Source of the DNA: Sphingobacterium lumbrici
Lineage (GTDB): Bacteria > Bacteroidota > Bacteroidia > Sphingobacteriales > Sphingobacteriaceae
Length of the DNA: 64,000 bases
NCBI RefSeq assembly: GCF_006476045.1
Contig: NZ_SRZY01000028.1
Location: 62,001 to 126,000, forward strand
Reading direction: 5' to 3'
A program made the position numbers and the translations under genes. Positions within the stretch are counted from its first letter, which is position 1. Every line of letters begins with the position of its first letter. Below the pieces are notes generated by a model. The model was not told the origin of the DNA, made no database searches, and was given only the letters and a program-made list of their open reading frames with translations. Below, piece by piece: positions 26,001 through 34,125 of this stretch.

Positions 26001-28347
26001 CATGTAAAAATTCTGAATTTAACACCAGTGTGTGTCTACTGGTGTCTGCGATCGCTATCAGTGATATGGTGTCCAACGTAAATCGATTCTCGTTATAGGC
26101 GATAGAAGACTGCTTAACGTCAATTCTTCCATTCAGATAATTTAAATCTGCAGTTTCAAAATCTGCAGTTATTTTCCCATGATAACGGATATGATCGGTC
26201 GTTAGATTCAGATTCTTTAGATTAACACTATCGATCATCAGTTCCATATTCACTTTAGGATATTGCGGCCTCATATCCGCGGCGAGATCAAGATTGAATT
26301 TAATATTTGGATCGGGACTAACAATTTTTCCGGCAATATCTCCATCATTCGCAGTGAGATCAAGTACAATTCCTTGATAACTGTAGCCCATTGCATCTAG
26401 TCTGTTAACTGTTCCATTGACTTCGGCTATCATGGTCTGTGGATTTAGCCCGCGCCCTTTTATGTTGGCTTCCATAGCAATGATTCCCAATACAGAATCC
26501 TGATTTAAGATATGACCTATATTAAAGTCATCGATCGATACGTATGCATCGTAAGTGGTATCTCTTTGCCCCATACTCAATGAACCATTTACTGTAGCAT
26601 TTCCTTTATCGGTTATCAAACTCATATTGACATCTCCGCCGGACATCCCTCCTTTTAACGTGCCAGATAATGAAATGGAGGTAGGTAGTTGTATACTGTC
26701 GGGCAGTAGGGATGTATCGACCAGTTGTTCGATATCACGTCTGCTGGTTGTTAGCTTTTTAAGGTCAATATTGACATTCATACGATCTATATCCGGCAAC
26801 CCTTTAATAGCTGCGCTGGCAATGATATGCGTATTGTCAAGGGTCTTAAATTCCAGTTTTGGAATATGGAGGTCATTTAATCGGCCTTGTACGCGGCCGT
26901 CTACGTAAAACCGTTTGGTCATTAATGATTTCATGGCATCCATATTTTCCAGGTCAGGTACAAAATACCGTATATCTGACATATCAATTTGGCTTTTACT
27001 GATGCGGGCATCGATAGTCATGGCACTTGGATTACTGCTGATGGCTTCCAGGGAAGGATATGTTACTTTGATATAATCACGAATAATGGTTTTATTAGTT
27101 TCCGCTAGTAAATTTTCAATCGTTGCTCCAGTACGTGAATACACAAAATCAGCTTTTAGCTGTTTGAGATAAAAGCCGGAATGATCTTTTACAGAAAGAT
27201 TAGAGAGGGAACCCGAAATGGAATCTGCAGAGTAGTAGAGGTCGTCCAATCCCCCGGCAAGATCGGTTATCTTAATATTCGAATAGTCGAATCCTTTTGT
27301 ACGGGCTTGATTATCGTCTTTAAACCAAAAATTAGTTTTCTCTATCGAAAGCTTGTCTGCTGAGACAATCCAATTCATTGATGAACTGGTATCTGTCGGT
27401 GTGCTGTCTGCCTTAACGTTATTCTGCTTTCCAAAAAATACATACGAATCTGAACCTTTCAACACGATTTCGTTTAGTCTAACGACTTCCTTATTAAGGT
27501 CGATTTCTGCCACATTTGCCGATAGGTTTTTAATGTCGAATTTGGTATTCATCGCCGAAGAACTATCAGTGTACCGCACTAAAATATCTTTGAGAATGAC
27601 TGACTTGGTGGCCAAATTGGGTAATAGTGAAGAGTTTTCTACAGATTGGTCTGTAATGCCAAAATCTTCCGCAGTAGGACTAGGAGCCGTCGTGGACGGA
27701 GACCATTGCTTGATATCTGCATTCAACCCCATGATATGAATGACCGGCATGTCAAAAGACATATTGTTGGTTAAGTCAAAATTCTTTACACGGGTATCAA
27801 AATGCGTTAAACGAATATCTGCAGAAGTGCCGATCATGTCGTCTTTGTAAGAAAAACGGATGTGATCGAAATTGACCTTATCAATGTCAAATACCAATGC
27901 CGAAGTAGTATCGGCTTTATCGGTACTTTCTTTTTCTGTGGTAAAAGCTCTTAATATATAATCAAAATTGAATACCCCATCTGGTGTTGTACGTGTTATT
28001 TTGGCAGTAATACCTGCGAGATCAAGTTCTTGAATTTCGACTGTATTTTTAAATAACTTGAACATATTGATGTCTACGGACAACTTTTCTCCCGCTAAGA
28101 GCGTGTCTTGACTCTGATCCTCAAAATAGATGTTTTCCAAAACCAGCTTCTTAGGGAAAGTGATATTGATATAGCCAATAGTTACCGGTGTGCCAATTTT
28201 GGTTTCTAAATAATTAGTTACTTTTCCGACTACGTAGTTTTGGACGGAGGGTAATCTTATTAAGAAAATAGCTAATAGAAGCAAGGCTATTACAGAGCCT
28301 ACGACCCACAGAATGGTTTTTAGAAAAATACGGCTGAGTCTGTTCAA
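23065..28347 (-). CDS. tamB: TamB-like translocation and assembly module protein
   Basis: A 1760-residue protein with a single N-terminal membrane anchor (WVVGSVIALLLLAIFLI) and a very long periplasmic beta-rich body made of repeated strand patterns, ending in the DUF490/TamB domain (about 1250-1680; NVGVSKMLFDDRLKVTIGSNFEVEG near the end). A charged Asp/Glu/Asn-rich tail follows. TamB-type proteins form a hydrophobic groove bridging inner and outer membranes and work with TamA in envelope assembly or lipid transport. It is longer than E. coli TamB (about 1260 residues). The downstream TamA-like gene starts inside its 3' end. Confidence 0.92.
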   Translation of the reverse strand: MNRLSRIFLKTILWVVGSVIALLLLAIFLIRLPSVQNYVVGKVTNYLETKIGTPVTIGYINITFPKKLVLENIYFEDQSQDTLLAGEKLSVDINMFKLFKNTVEIQELDLAGITAKITRTTPDGVFNFDYILRAFTTEKESTDKADTTSALVFDIDKVNFDHIRFSYKDDMIGTSADIRLTHFDTRVKNFDLTNNMSFDMPVIHIMGLNADIKQWSPSTTAPSPTAEDFGITDQSVENSSLLPNLATKSVILKDILVRYTDSSSAMNTKFDIKNLSANVAEIDLNKEVVRLNEIVLKGSDSYVFFGKQNNVKADSTPTDTSSSMNWIVSADKLSIEKTNFWFKDDNQARTKGFDYSNIKITDLAGGLDDLYYSADSISGSLSNLSVKDHSGFYLKQLKADFVYSRTGATIENLLAETNKTIIRDYIKVTYPSLEAISSNPSAMTIDARISKSQIDMSDIRYFVPDLENMDAMKSLMTKRFYVDGRVQGRLNDLHIPKLEFKTLDNTHIIASAAIKGLPDIDRMNVNIDLKKLTTSRRDIEQLVDTSLLPDSIQLPTSISLSGTLKGGMSGGDVNMSLITDKGNATVNGSLSMGQRDTTYDAYVSIDDFNIGHILNQDSVLGIIAMEANIKGRGLNPQTMIAEVNGTVNRLDAMGYSYQGIVLDLTANDGDIAGKIVSPDPNIKFNLDLAADMRPQYPKVNMELMIDSVNLKNLNLTTDHIRYHGKITADFETADLNYLNGRIDVKQSSIAYNENRFTLDTISLIAIADTSRHTLVLNSEFLHAHLVGKYKLTELGSAIQDIAQVYYNPKNVSPDTTRYEDQNFEFSASINNSRFIRDFFPQLEEMQDVTLDGTFNSKNKSIMAKLIAPKVIYDGMEVEDVGIDINTLDSTLYYSALINRIKISNIELINTVLSGKVIENNLDFGLWIKDKQEKDRYHLGAKMAVNENNYMLSLFEDGLMLNYGKWNISPANQITFGTDGIRAHDFRLSNNGQELLIQSQDSALNAPIDITFNNFRIETFSKMLESETLNLGGGINGSATISRLESSPVFVSDLEIQKFYFGKDTIGNVLVKVNNETENTFAADVRITENGNNVQLIGEYYTPPIGESSFNATLDLKPMKLKTVEAFSLGYLQGTAGDLTGSLKISGTPQVPKINGDLIFQQGKLNVTVLNADFLMDNQKVTFNNQGIQFRQFEIKDLKGNRARLNGTIRSTTYRDFVFNLNLTTDDFAVVNSTREDNDLFFGKLFVTSNIRITGDLNKPKIDGNIKANENTDFVLIVPNDNPGVAERDGVVKFVNKSDTARTNVFAKLDSLTTASSLSGFDLALNLSTDREAKFKVIIDEGSQDALNIQGVAELNTTIDANSNITMSGTYTVEDGNYSFNFGPVSRQFNFQKGSTITWNGDPLDARMDITALYKGKFPTLELVSNQIGAENQNLYKQRIPFDVKLILTGELFKPNINFNIDLDENNAIVSQDVVSKVNIGLSTLRDDPAELNKQVFSLIILGRFMSANPFESLSGGGGVEGMARNSVSSLLTAQLNNLASDLIKGVELDFNLQSEQDYLTGSGQNRTDLNVGVSKMLFDDRLKVTIGSNFEVEGNTRPGEKPSNIAGDISLDYQLSKDGRYFARVYRKNQYQATLQGQFVETGIGFITTMDYNKFKELFMNSKALEEYYNTDTRSFRRRFDVERMDSDSVYRDSVRLVLRDSLMKHSPEFRKRVQERDQEELNRQPDSTNNSTDTNSTKAIKDTSNTVIRNEDEERNEND

Positions 28348-28635
28348 TTTATGTGAGTATATTAAGTTATCCTGTTTTATGACTTACTTGTTAATAACGT
28401 AAAAGTAATTTAATTGTTTATGTTTTGAATGTTTTTTGGTGCTGATTTACAACAAAAACACGAAAAATAGTTTGCATGAACCTAAAACTTTTAATGCTTG
28501 TTAGTTCAATTCCTAAATTTTTCCTATTTCTGTAATTAAGATTGTATTTTTAAACAGAAAAACTTATCGACCACTTATCAATAATTGCACCGAACTCGCC
28601 TAAAACGAGAGAGGACACAAAGTAACGATACACGA
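28348..28635. promoter_or_regulatory. Divergent control region between tamB and the response regulator
   Basis: The 288-nt gap holds two TTCCTA half-sites at 28510-28515 and 28521-28526, 11 bp apart. The same arrangement occurs upstream of the PepSY genes at 30591-30607. An 11-bp direct repeat suits an OmpR-type regulator, so it is a candidate autoregulatory site. The tamB promoter must also lie here. Confidence 0.55.
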
Positions 28636-29307
28636 ATGAAAATATTAATCATAGAAGACGAAGTAGAATTGTTGCATAGTGTACAGGAATTTTTAGAACA
28701 GGAAAACTACCTGATAGAATCTGCGACGGATTATGACGCAGCTGTGGAGAAAGTTCTTTCCTATCCATACGATTGTGTATTATTGGATATTATGCTGCCC
28801 GGAGGAAATGGCTTGGATATTCTTCGCGTGCTTAAGAAGGAAAAAAAAGACCAGCCCGTACTGATATTATCTGCTAAGGATTCGGTTGAAGATAAAGTGT
28901 TGGGTTTAGAAATTGGAGCAGATGATTATTTGGCAAAACCATTTCATCTTTCAGAATTGTTAGCGCGGATTAAATCCATTATTCGTCGTCACATGCACCA
29001 TGGAGATCCAGTTATTTCTTACAAAGATGTTAAATTGAACCCAGATTTAAGACAAGTACAGATAGGTAATAGAGATATCACATTAAACAGGAAAGAATAT
29101 GATATTTTGTACTATTTGATGCTGCGTCCGAATAAACTGATGGAGAAAACGACTATTGCGGAGACAGTATGGGGAGATAATATCGATCAAGCTGACAATC
29201 TGGACTTTATCTATTCACAAATAAAGAACTTAAAACGCAAATTGAAAGACGCGAATGCGCAAATAGATATTCAGGCGGTTTATGGAGTGGGATATAAGTT
29301 GATTTAG
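28636..29307 (+). CDS. OmpR family response regulator
   Basis: A 223-residue regulator starting MKILIIEDEVELL; the upstream frame adds 17 implausible residues. The receiver domain (1-120) has the phospho-acceptor Asp51 in LLDIMLPGGNG, the switch segment ILSAKDS and GADDYLAKPF. The winged-helix DNA-binding domain (about 128-222) contains LNRKEYDILYYLMLRPNKLMEKTTIAE and the final VYGVGYKLI. It resembles RprY of Bacteroides. The histidine kinase begins 2 nt after its stop codon, so the pair is co-transcribed. Confidence 0.94.
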   Translation: MKILIIEDEVELLHSVQEFLEQENYLIESATDYDAAVEKVLSYPYDCVLLDIMLPGGNGLDILRVLKKEKKDQPVLILSAKDSVEDKVLGLEIGADDYLAKPFHLSELLARIKSIIRRHMHHGDPVISYKDVKLNPDLRQVQIGNRDITLNRKEYDILYYLMLRPNKLMEKTTIAETVWGDNIDQADNLDFIYSQIKNLKRKLKDANAQIDIQAVYGVGYKLI

Positions 29308-29309
29308 TT

Positions 29310-30590
29310 ATGAACGTTTCTGTCAAGAATTATACAAATAGATACATTATCATTACCATATTGGTCGTGATGGCTGTATGGGCCTTGTTATTTTATGCGG
29401 TATTGATGGATGAAGTGTACGACAATGTAGATGATGGGCTGAAGAATCAAAAAATCGAAATTATCCGAGAAGCATATACCAATTCGGATGTACTAAACAA
29501 CACGAGGGAATTCGGAATTAATCAGTTTCGGATATTGCCCGGTAATGTCGAGGATTTTACAGACCGAAACCATTTTACGAATGAATTGATTTATATGCCT
29601 TATGATGAGGAAGATGAACCTTATCGGGTATTGAGAACTGGATTTTATAGCAAGGAGGGGAATCCTTACCTACTGGAGATACGGACTTCCACGGTAGAAC
29701 AAGATGACTTTTTAATCAATTTAGCGATTTCTCTAACTGTACTTTACATGGTTATTATCCTGAGTATTCTCGTGGTAAACCAGTTGATATTAACCAGAGC
29801 GTGGCTTCCATTTACGAGAATCCTTTCTAATCTCAGCAACTATCGTTTCGGAAACGTATCGTCTTTTCAACCTGTAGAAACGAAAGTTAAGGAATTCAAT
29901 GAATTGAACAGGCAGATCAATCTCATGATCCAACGTAACGAATCTGTATTTACTGAACAAAAGCGGTTCTTGGAGAATGCTTCTCATGAATTGCAGACAC
30001 CATTGGCAATTACAATCAATAAGTTGGATCTCTTGTTGCAAGACGATGAACTTTCGGAACGACAGCTTACTAAAATAGCTGAAGCCAAACAATCGCTCCA
30101 TCGGATGGTGGGGCTTAATAAGTCACTCTTGATGTTGTCTAGGATAGATAATCACCAATATAAAGAAGTTGAAAATGTAAATTTTAACGAACTAATAAAA
30201 GAGCTTTTACGGGATGTCGAAGATTTTGTTAGTTTTCGGGAGATAAAATTTAATTTAACCGAAGAAACCATATTTAGCACCTCGTGTAATTCAGATTTAG
30301 CAAGGATATTGATTTCTAATTTGCTTCGTAATGCGATTAAATACAATACCAATCCCGGTGTAATAGACATTCAGATTTCTTTCAATAGACTGGATATCTG
30401 TAACTCAAGTACATCAGGAGCATTGAATCCACAATATATTTTTGAACGATTCCATAAGGGATATCAAGATAGCCAATCCAATGGCTTAGGGCTTTCGATT
30501 GTCAAGTCGATCGTTGAGACGTGTCCGAATCTGGAGATAGCGTACCGATTTGAAAATAATTTCCATGTTTTTTCGTTAATTCGCTCTTAA
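29310..30590 (+). CDS. Sensor histidine kinase
   Basis: A 426-residue kinase with membrane segments at about 12-32 and 134-160, enclosing a periplasmic sensor of about 100 residues. The dimerisation domain has the phospho-acceptor His226 in ENASHELQTPLA. The ATPase domain has the N box NLLRNAIKYN and the G2 box NGLGLSIV. The usual DxGxG G1 box is replaced by DICNSSTSGAL, a divergence I associate with RprX-like kinases of Bacteroidota. It should phosphorylate the adjacent regulator. The signal is unknown; the neighbouring secreted PepSY-like proteins are the obvious candidates for targets or modulators. Confidence 0.93.
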   Translation: MNVSVKNYTNRYIIITILVVMAVWALLFYAVLMDEVYDNVDDGLKNQKIEIIREAYTNSDVLNNTREFGINQFRILPGNVEDFTDRNHFTNELIYMPYDEEDEPYRVLRTGFYSKEGNPYLLEIRTSTVEQDDFLINLAISLTVLYMVIILSILVVNQLILTRAWLPFTRILSNLSNYRFGNVSSFQPVETKVKEFNELNRQINLMIQRNESVFTEQKRFLENASHELQTPLAITINKLDLLLQDDELSERQLTKIAEAKQSLHRMVGLNKSLLMLSRIDNHQYKEVENVNFNELIKELLRDVEDFVSFREIKFNLTEETIFSTSCNSDLARILISNLLRNAIKYNTNPGVIDIQISFNRLDICNSSTSGALNPQYIFERFHKGYQDSQSNGLGLSIVKSIVETCPNLEIAYRFENNFHVFSLIRS

Positions 30591-30607
30591 TTCCTAAATC
30601 TTTCCTA
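30591..30607 (+). promoter_or_regulatory. Candidate operator of the PepSY-like genes
   Basis: TTCCTA occurs at 30591-30596 and again at 30602-30607, directly after the kinase stop codon. The spacing and surrounding bases (TTCCTAAATnTTTCCTA) match the site upstream of the response regulator at 28510-28526. Confidence 0.6.
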
Positions 30608-30688
30608 ATTCGTGTCTGAAATTTGTTTGAACAAGTGTAGCAAATCCATGAACGCTTTTCTACACGATTACTTAAATAAATATTAGAT

Positions 30689-31132
30689 ATGAACACAAGT
30701 ATTAAAAGCATGCTAACAGCTGTTTTCCTTATGGCTGTTATGACAGTTCAAGCACAAGAAAAGATTATTCAGCTTGAGCAATTACCTCAATCTGCACAGT
30801 CATTTATCAAGACCTATTATCCAAAAGCTACGGTATCCTATATTACTATGGAGAATGAATTTCTTGCGGAGAAGGAGTATAAAGTCGTGCTAACAGATGG
30901 TGTGAAAATAGAATTTGATGGTAAGGGGAACTGGACTGAGGTCGACGCGAAACTGCATGCTGTACCGACTAACATTGTACCTGCATCTATACATGCACAC
31001 ATTAAAAAGAGTTTTCCGAATAACAATATTGTTCAGATCTCGAAATCGTCCCGCAAATACGAAGTCGAATTGACAAATGGTTTGGATTTAGAGTATAACA
31101 AAAAAGGTAAATTCGTACGCATTGACGATTAA
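30689..31132 (+). CDS. Secreted PepSY-like protein (DUF2874 type), first of pair
   Basis: A 147-residue protein with a signal peptide (cleavage expected after VQAQ). Two repeated beta-sandwich units follow, each with a strand, a turn and GNW or KGKF near its end: YKVVLTDGVKIEFDGKGNWTEV, then FPNNNIVQISKSSRKYEVEL. This is the pattern of the PepSY-like (DUF2874) family of periplasmic proteins. The function is unknown in general; PepSY domains have been proposed as inhibitors or ligand sensors. It probably depends on the adjacent two-component system. A paralogue follows 16 nt later. Confidence 0.85.
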   Translation: MNTSIKSMLTAVFLMAVMTVQAQEKIIQLEQLPQSAQSFIKTYYPKATVSYITMENEFLAEKEYKVVLTDGVKIEFDGKGNWTEVDAKLHAVPTNIVPASIHAHIKKSFPNNNIVQISKSSRKYEVELTNGLDLEYNKKGKFVRIDD

Positions 31133-31148
31133 AAAACATATAAATAGA

Positions 31149-31601
31149 ATGAAGATTAAAAAATTACTTTTAGGATTATCGTTATTATTGACGATCACTC
31201 TCGTAAGTGTTTCATGTGAAAAAGAGAAAATTGTTGGAATAGATGATCTGCCAGCAACAGGCGCGACATTTTTGAAGGAACATTTTAATAACGTTGTTGT
31301 CTTAAGTGTTACAAAAGAAAAGGAAGGGCTTGCGGGTACAGAATACAAAGTGCTACTAGACAATCGTACGGAAGTTACATTTGATAAGAATGGAAACTGG
31401 AAAGAGGTGGATGCCGCAGATAATATCGCTATTCCAACCACTTTTATACTCCCAGCAATTGTGAATTATGTAAATACAAATTATCCAAATGCTGATTTTA
31501 ATAGCATTGAGAGGGAGAATGGCAACTTCGATGTCGAATTGTCGAATGGGTTGGATCTGGTATTTAATAATCAGGGTAATTTTGTCCGAATTGATCCTTA
31601 A
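31149..31601 (+). CDS. PepSY-like lipoprotein (DUF2874 type), second of pair
   Basis: A 150-residue lipoprotein starting MKIKKLLLGLSLLLT, with Cys23 in VSVSC as the likely lipidation site. The ATG at 31149 gives a proper signal peptide, while the frame's earlier ATG overlaps the first PepSY gene. The body repeats the same two units as the upstream gene (YKVLLDNRTEVTFDKNGNWKEV, then YPNADFNSIERENGNFDVEL). The two proteins are clear tandem duplicates, one apparently soluble in the periplasm and one membrane-anchored. Same operon, closed by a strong terminator. Confidence 0.85.
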   Translation: MKIKKLLLGLSLLLTITLVSVSCEKEKIVGIDDLPATGATFLKEHFNNVVVLSVTKEKEGLAGTEYKVLLDNRTEVTFDKNGNWKEVDAADNIAIPTTFILPAIVNYVNTNYPNADFNSIERENGNFDVELSNGLDLVFNNQGNFVRIDP

Positions 31602-31621
31602 GACGAAGTATGCTCTATAGT

Positions 31622-31661
31622 AAGAAGAGAGAGCACCCACGTTCTCTCTTCTTTTATTTTT
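31622..31661 (+). terminator. Terminator after the PepSY-like operon
   Basis: AAGAAGAGAGA (31622-31632) pairs with TCTCTCTTCTT (31643-31653), followed by a T-rich tail. Confidence 0.85.
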
Positions 31662-31696
31662 TTAGTGAATACCACTGTAATTTTCCGGCTTAAGAA

Positions 31697-32296
31697 TTAG
31701 CGGAGAATCGTTCGAAAAGTTAAATTGATGCGTGGATGTGATACGGTTTTGGTTGGGGGAAGACGATGCTGCCAATGTGATTGGGTACTGTCTTTCATCA
31801 CCAAAAGACTTCCATGTTCGAGATAGATATCTATCTTTTCTTTCTTGATTCTGTGTTTGAACGAAAATTTCCGCTGTGCGCCAAATGTCATAGAAGCTAT
31901 AGCTCCATTGGGTTTCAGATCCTTTTCGGCATCACTATGCCAGGCCATTCCTTCGCTTCCATTATGGTATAGATTAAGCAGGCATGAATTAAAAGTTTCT
32001 CCGCTTATAGTTTCTGCCAATTCTTTTAATACGAGCAGATCGGATGTCCACGGTAACGCAATCTTCTGAATACCTGAATAACTGTACTCGAAAGCAAGAT
32101 CTCCATACCAAGCAATTTTTCTTTTCGTATAAATATGCTTTCCAAATATAATAGCTTCATCGTTTTTCCAAGCAATATGATGCATCAAACGTTCATAATA
32201 GTGATCCGCTGAACTACAGATAACTCCATAGTAATTAGCCGTGCCATCATAGGGAAGCAGATTTTTTATGGAATCCGATGTATTAAATAGTTTCAT
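31697..32296 (-). CDS. alkB: AlkB-like alpha-ketoglutarate-dependent dioxygenase
   Basis: A 199-residue Fe(II)/2-oxoglutarate oxygenase of the AlkB family. The iron ligands are visible as His120 and Asp122 in WHSDAEKDL and His177 in HWQHRLP; the 2-oxoglutarate arginines lie in PRINLTFR at the C-terminus. AlkB enzymes remove methyl groups from 1-methyladenine and 3-methylcytosine by oxidation. The form resembles the ALKBH2/3-like bacterial group. Its start overlaps the end of the AraC-MGMT gene by 14 nt, so the two repair enzymes are translationally coupled. Confidence 0.92.
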   Translation of the reverse strand: MKLFNTSDSIKNLLPYDGTANYYGVICSSADHYYERLMHHIAWKNDEAIIFGKHIYTKRKIAWYGDLAFEYSYSGIQKIALPWTSDLLVLKELAETISGETFNSCLLNLYHNGSEGMAWHSDAEKDLKPNGAIASMTFGAQRKFSFKHRIKKEKIDIYLEHGSLLVMKDSTQSHWQHRLPPTKTVSHPRINLTFRTILR

Positions 32297-33146
32297 CTTG
32301 TTCCGGATCTAATTGTGCATTTTCCCACCCTATTATAGCCGCCTTACGGGTTGGGTTCCACATATAGCCTCCGAATACCCCTGTTGATTGAATTACCCGA
32401 TGACAGGGAATAAGGTAGGCGATTGGATTGCTTCCGATAGCAGTTCCTACTGCTCTGGAGGCTTTTTCGTGATTTATTTGTTTTGCGATAGTGCCATAAG
32501 TAGAAAGACTTCCCATCGGGATCTTTAGCAGTGCTTCCCATACCTTTAATTGAAAAGGAGTACCTTTTAGATGGAGTTTAAGTTGCGGTAAGTTTGTATT
32601 CTCGCGGTTAAAGATACCATTCACTTCACGGTGGATATCTAGCTCTTTCTTGATATAGGTGGCGTTGGGAAATTTCTTTTTAAGATCGTAAAACCCCTGG
32701 GTAGTATCTTCCACAAAGGCCATATAGCAAAGTCCTTTTTCGGTAGAGGCAATCAAACTCTCCCCGAAGGGGGTAAAACTAAAACTATAGTATATGGTAA
32801 GATCTTGACCACCATTCTTATATTCTGCAGGAGTCATGCCTTCAATTTGGACAAATAGGTCGTGAAGCCTACTGCTACTGGTTAAACCGGTTTCGTAGAC
32901 CGTTTCAAAAACAGTATGTTTTTGGTTTTCTAAAAGGCTTTTTGCATACGATACGCTGATATATTGCAGAAATTTTTTTGGACTTGTACCTGCCCATTCT
33001 GTAAATAACCGCTGAAAATGAAAAGGGCTGATGTGTACATGGGCAGCAAGTTCTTCTAAACTGGGCTGATGACGGAAATTATGCTGTATATATGCTATTG
33101 CTTTGGCAATACGCTCGTAATTAATCTGCTGTTGTGTTATTGTCAT
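32283..33146 (-). CDS. AraC-type HTH fused to O6-methylguanine-DNA methyltransferase
   Basis: A 287-residue protein, ATG at 33146 (an upstream TTG two codons earlier is not needed). Residues 1-110 form an AraC-type double helix-turn-helix (LAAHVHISPFHFQRLFTEWAG). Residues 120-200 are a connector and 200-285 the methyltransferase, with acceptor Cys248 in IPCHRV. It directly reverses O6-alkylguanine and may regulate the operon. It lacks the N-terminal zinc/methylphosphotriester domain of E. coli Ada, so any methylation switch must work differently. The alkB gene overlaps its 3' end. Confidence 0.92.
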   Translation of the reverse strand: MTITQQQINYERIAKAIAYIQHNFRHQPSLEELAAHVHISPFHFQRLFTEWAGTSPKKFLQYISVSYAKSLLENQKHTVFETVYETGLTSSSRLHDLFVQIEGMTPAEYKNGGQDLTIYYSFSFTPFGESLIASTEKGLCYMAFVEDTTQGFYDLKKKFPNATYIKKELDIHREVNGIFNRENTNLPQLKLHLKGTPFQLKVWEALLKIPMGSLSTYGTIAKQINHEKASRAVGTAIGSNPIAYLIPCHRVIQSTGVFGGYMWNPTRKAAIIGWENAQLDPEQDETI

Positions 33147-33232
33147 ACCCAAAGTTCGAAATTGAAAAGTACAGATAAAATCCGAATCTTGCTTAATTTA
33201 ATATCGGCTCTTTCTGACTTTTCAATCGCATG

Positions 33233-33976
33233 CTATTTAGCTAAATATCCGCCGTCAACAGGATAGTAAGAGCCGGTAACAAACGAAGACTTGTCAGACG
33301 CTAACCACAGCGCAAGTTCAGCCACTTCTTGAGGCTTTCCTAACCGCTGTAAAGCATGCTGAGTAGCCAGGTAGTCGGTCGTTGCTTGATCGAGGTTAGT
33401 GTCGATGAGCGGGGTGGTAATAAAACCAGGGCCAATGGCATTGATGCGTACGCCTTTTGTTCCATATTCCCATCCGGCTGATTTTGTTAGGCCAACCACA
33501 CCATGTTTGGCGGCGACATAGGCCGAAGATTGTGCAAATCCGACCTGGCCTAATATGGAAGCCATATTAATAATACTTCCGCCTACTTTTTCTATTTCCG
33601 GTAATTGATAGTGCATACCATAAAAAACACCATTTAAATTAATATCAATCACTTTTTTCCAAGAATCCAGGGGATAATCGCCTACGATCGCCGCGTCTCC
33701 ACCTATACCGGCATTGTTGACAGCGATATGCAGTGCACCAAAGTTTTCGATCGCAGCTTCCACTATTTTTTTGTTATCTTCTGCAGAAGAAGAATCGGCC
33801 TTTATGAATAATGTACTTCCATCACCAAGTTCATTGACGAGTTGGTGTCCTAACTGTTCGTTGAGGTCAGATATGACCACTTTTGCGCCCTCTTTTACAA
33901 ACAGTTCTACAATGGCTTTGCCAATACCGGATGCACCTCCCGTCACGATAGCGACTTTATCTTGTAATTGTCCCAT
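33233..33976 (-). CDS. SDR family oxidoreductase
   Basis: A 247-residue classical short-chain dehydrogenase. It has the cofactor motif TGGASGIG, the stabilising NNAGIGG, catalytic Ser/Tyr/Lys with YVAAKHG, and the C-terminal GSYYPVDGGYLAK. An Asp in strand 2 (VISDLN) points to NAD(H). The family is broad and the substrate is not predictable here. It lies upstream of the AraC-MGMT gene on the same strand with an 86-nt gap; no functional link is seen. Confidence 0.9.
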   Translation of the reverse strand: MGQLQDKVAIVTGGASGIGKAIVELFVKEGAKVVISDLNEQLGHQLVNELGDGSTLFIKADSSSAEDNKKIVEAAIENFGALHIAVNNAGIGGDAAIVGDYPLDSWKKVIDINLNGVFYGMHYQLPEIEKVGGSIINMASILGQVGFAQSSAYVAAKHGVVGLTKSAGWEYGTKGVRINAIGPGFITTPLIDTNLDQATTDYLATQHALQRLGKPQEVAELALWLASDKSSFVTGSYYPVDGGYLAK

Positions 33977-34125
33977 GATCTTTGATTTTATGAATACAAG
34001 TTACAGAAATACTTACGCAATTAATATGATGGAAATTACTTAACTACCTGATTTTGATGTTGAAATTACAGTGGAGAACACAATTGACGGCGCTTTGATA
34101 TTTGGAGGTTATTCTGTCGTACGCT

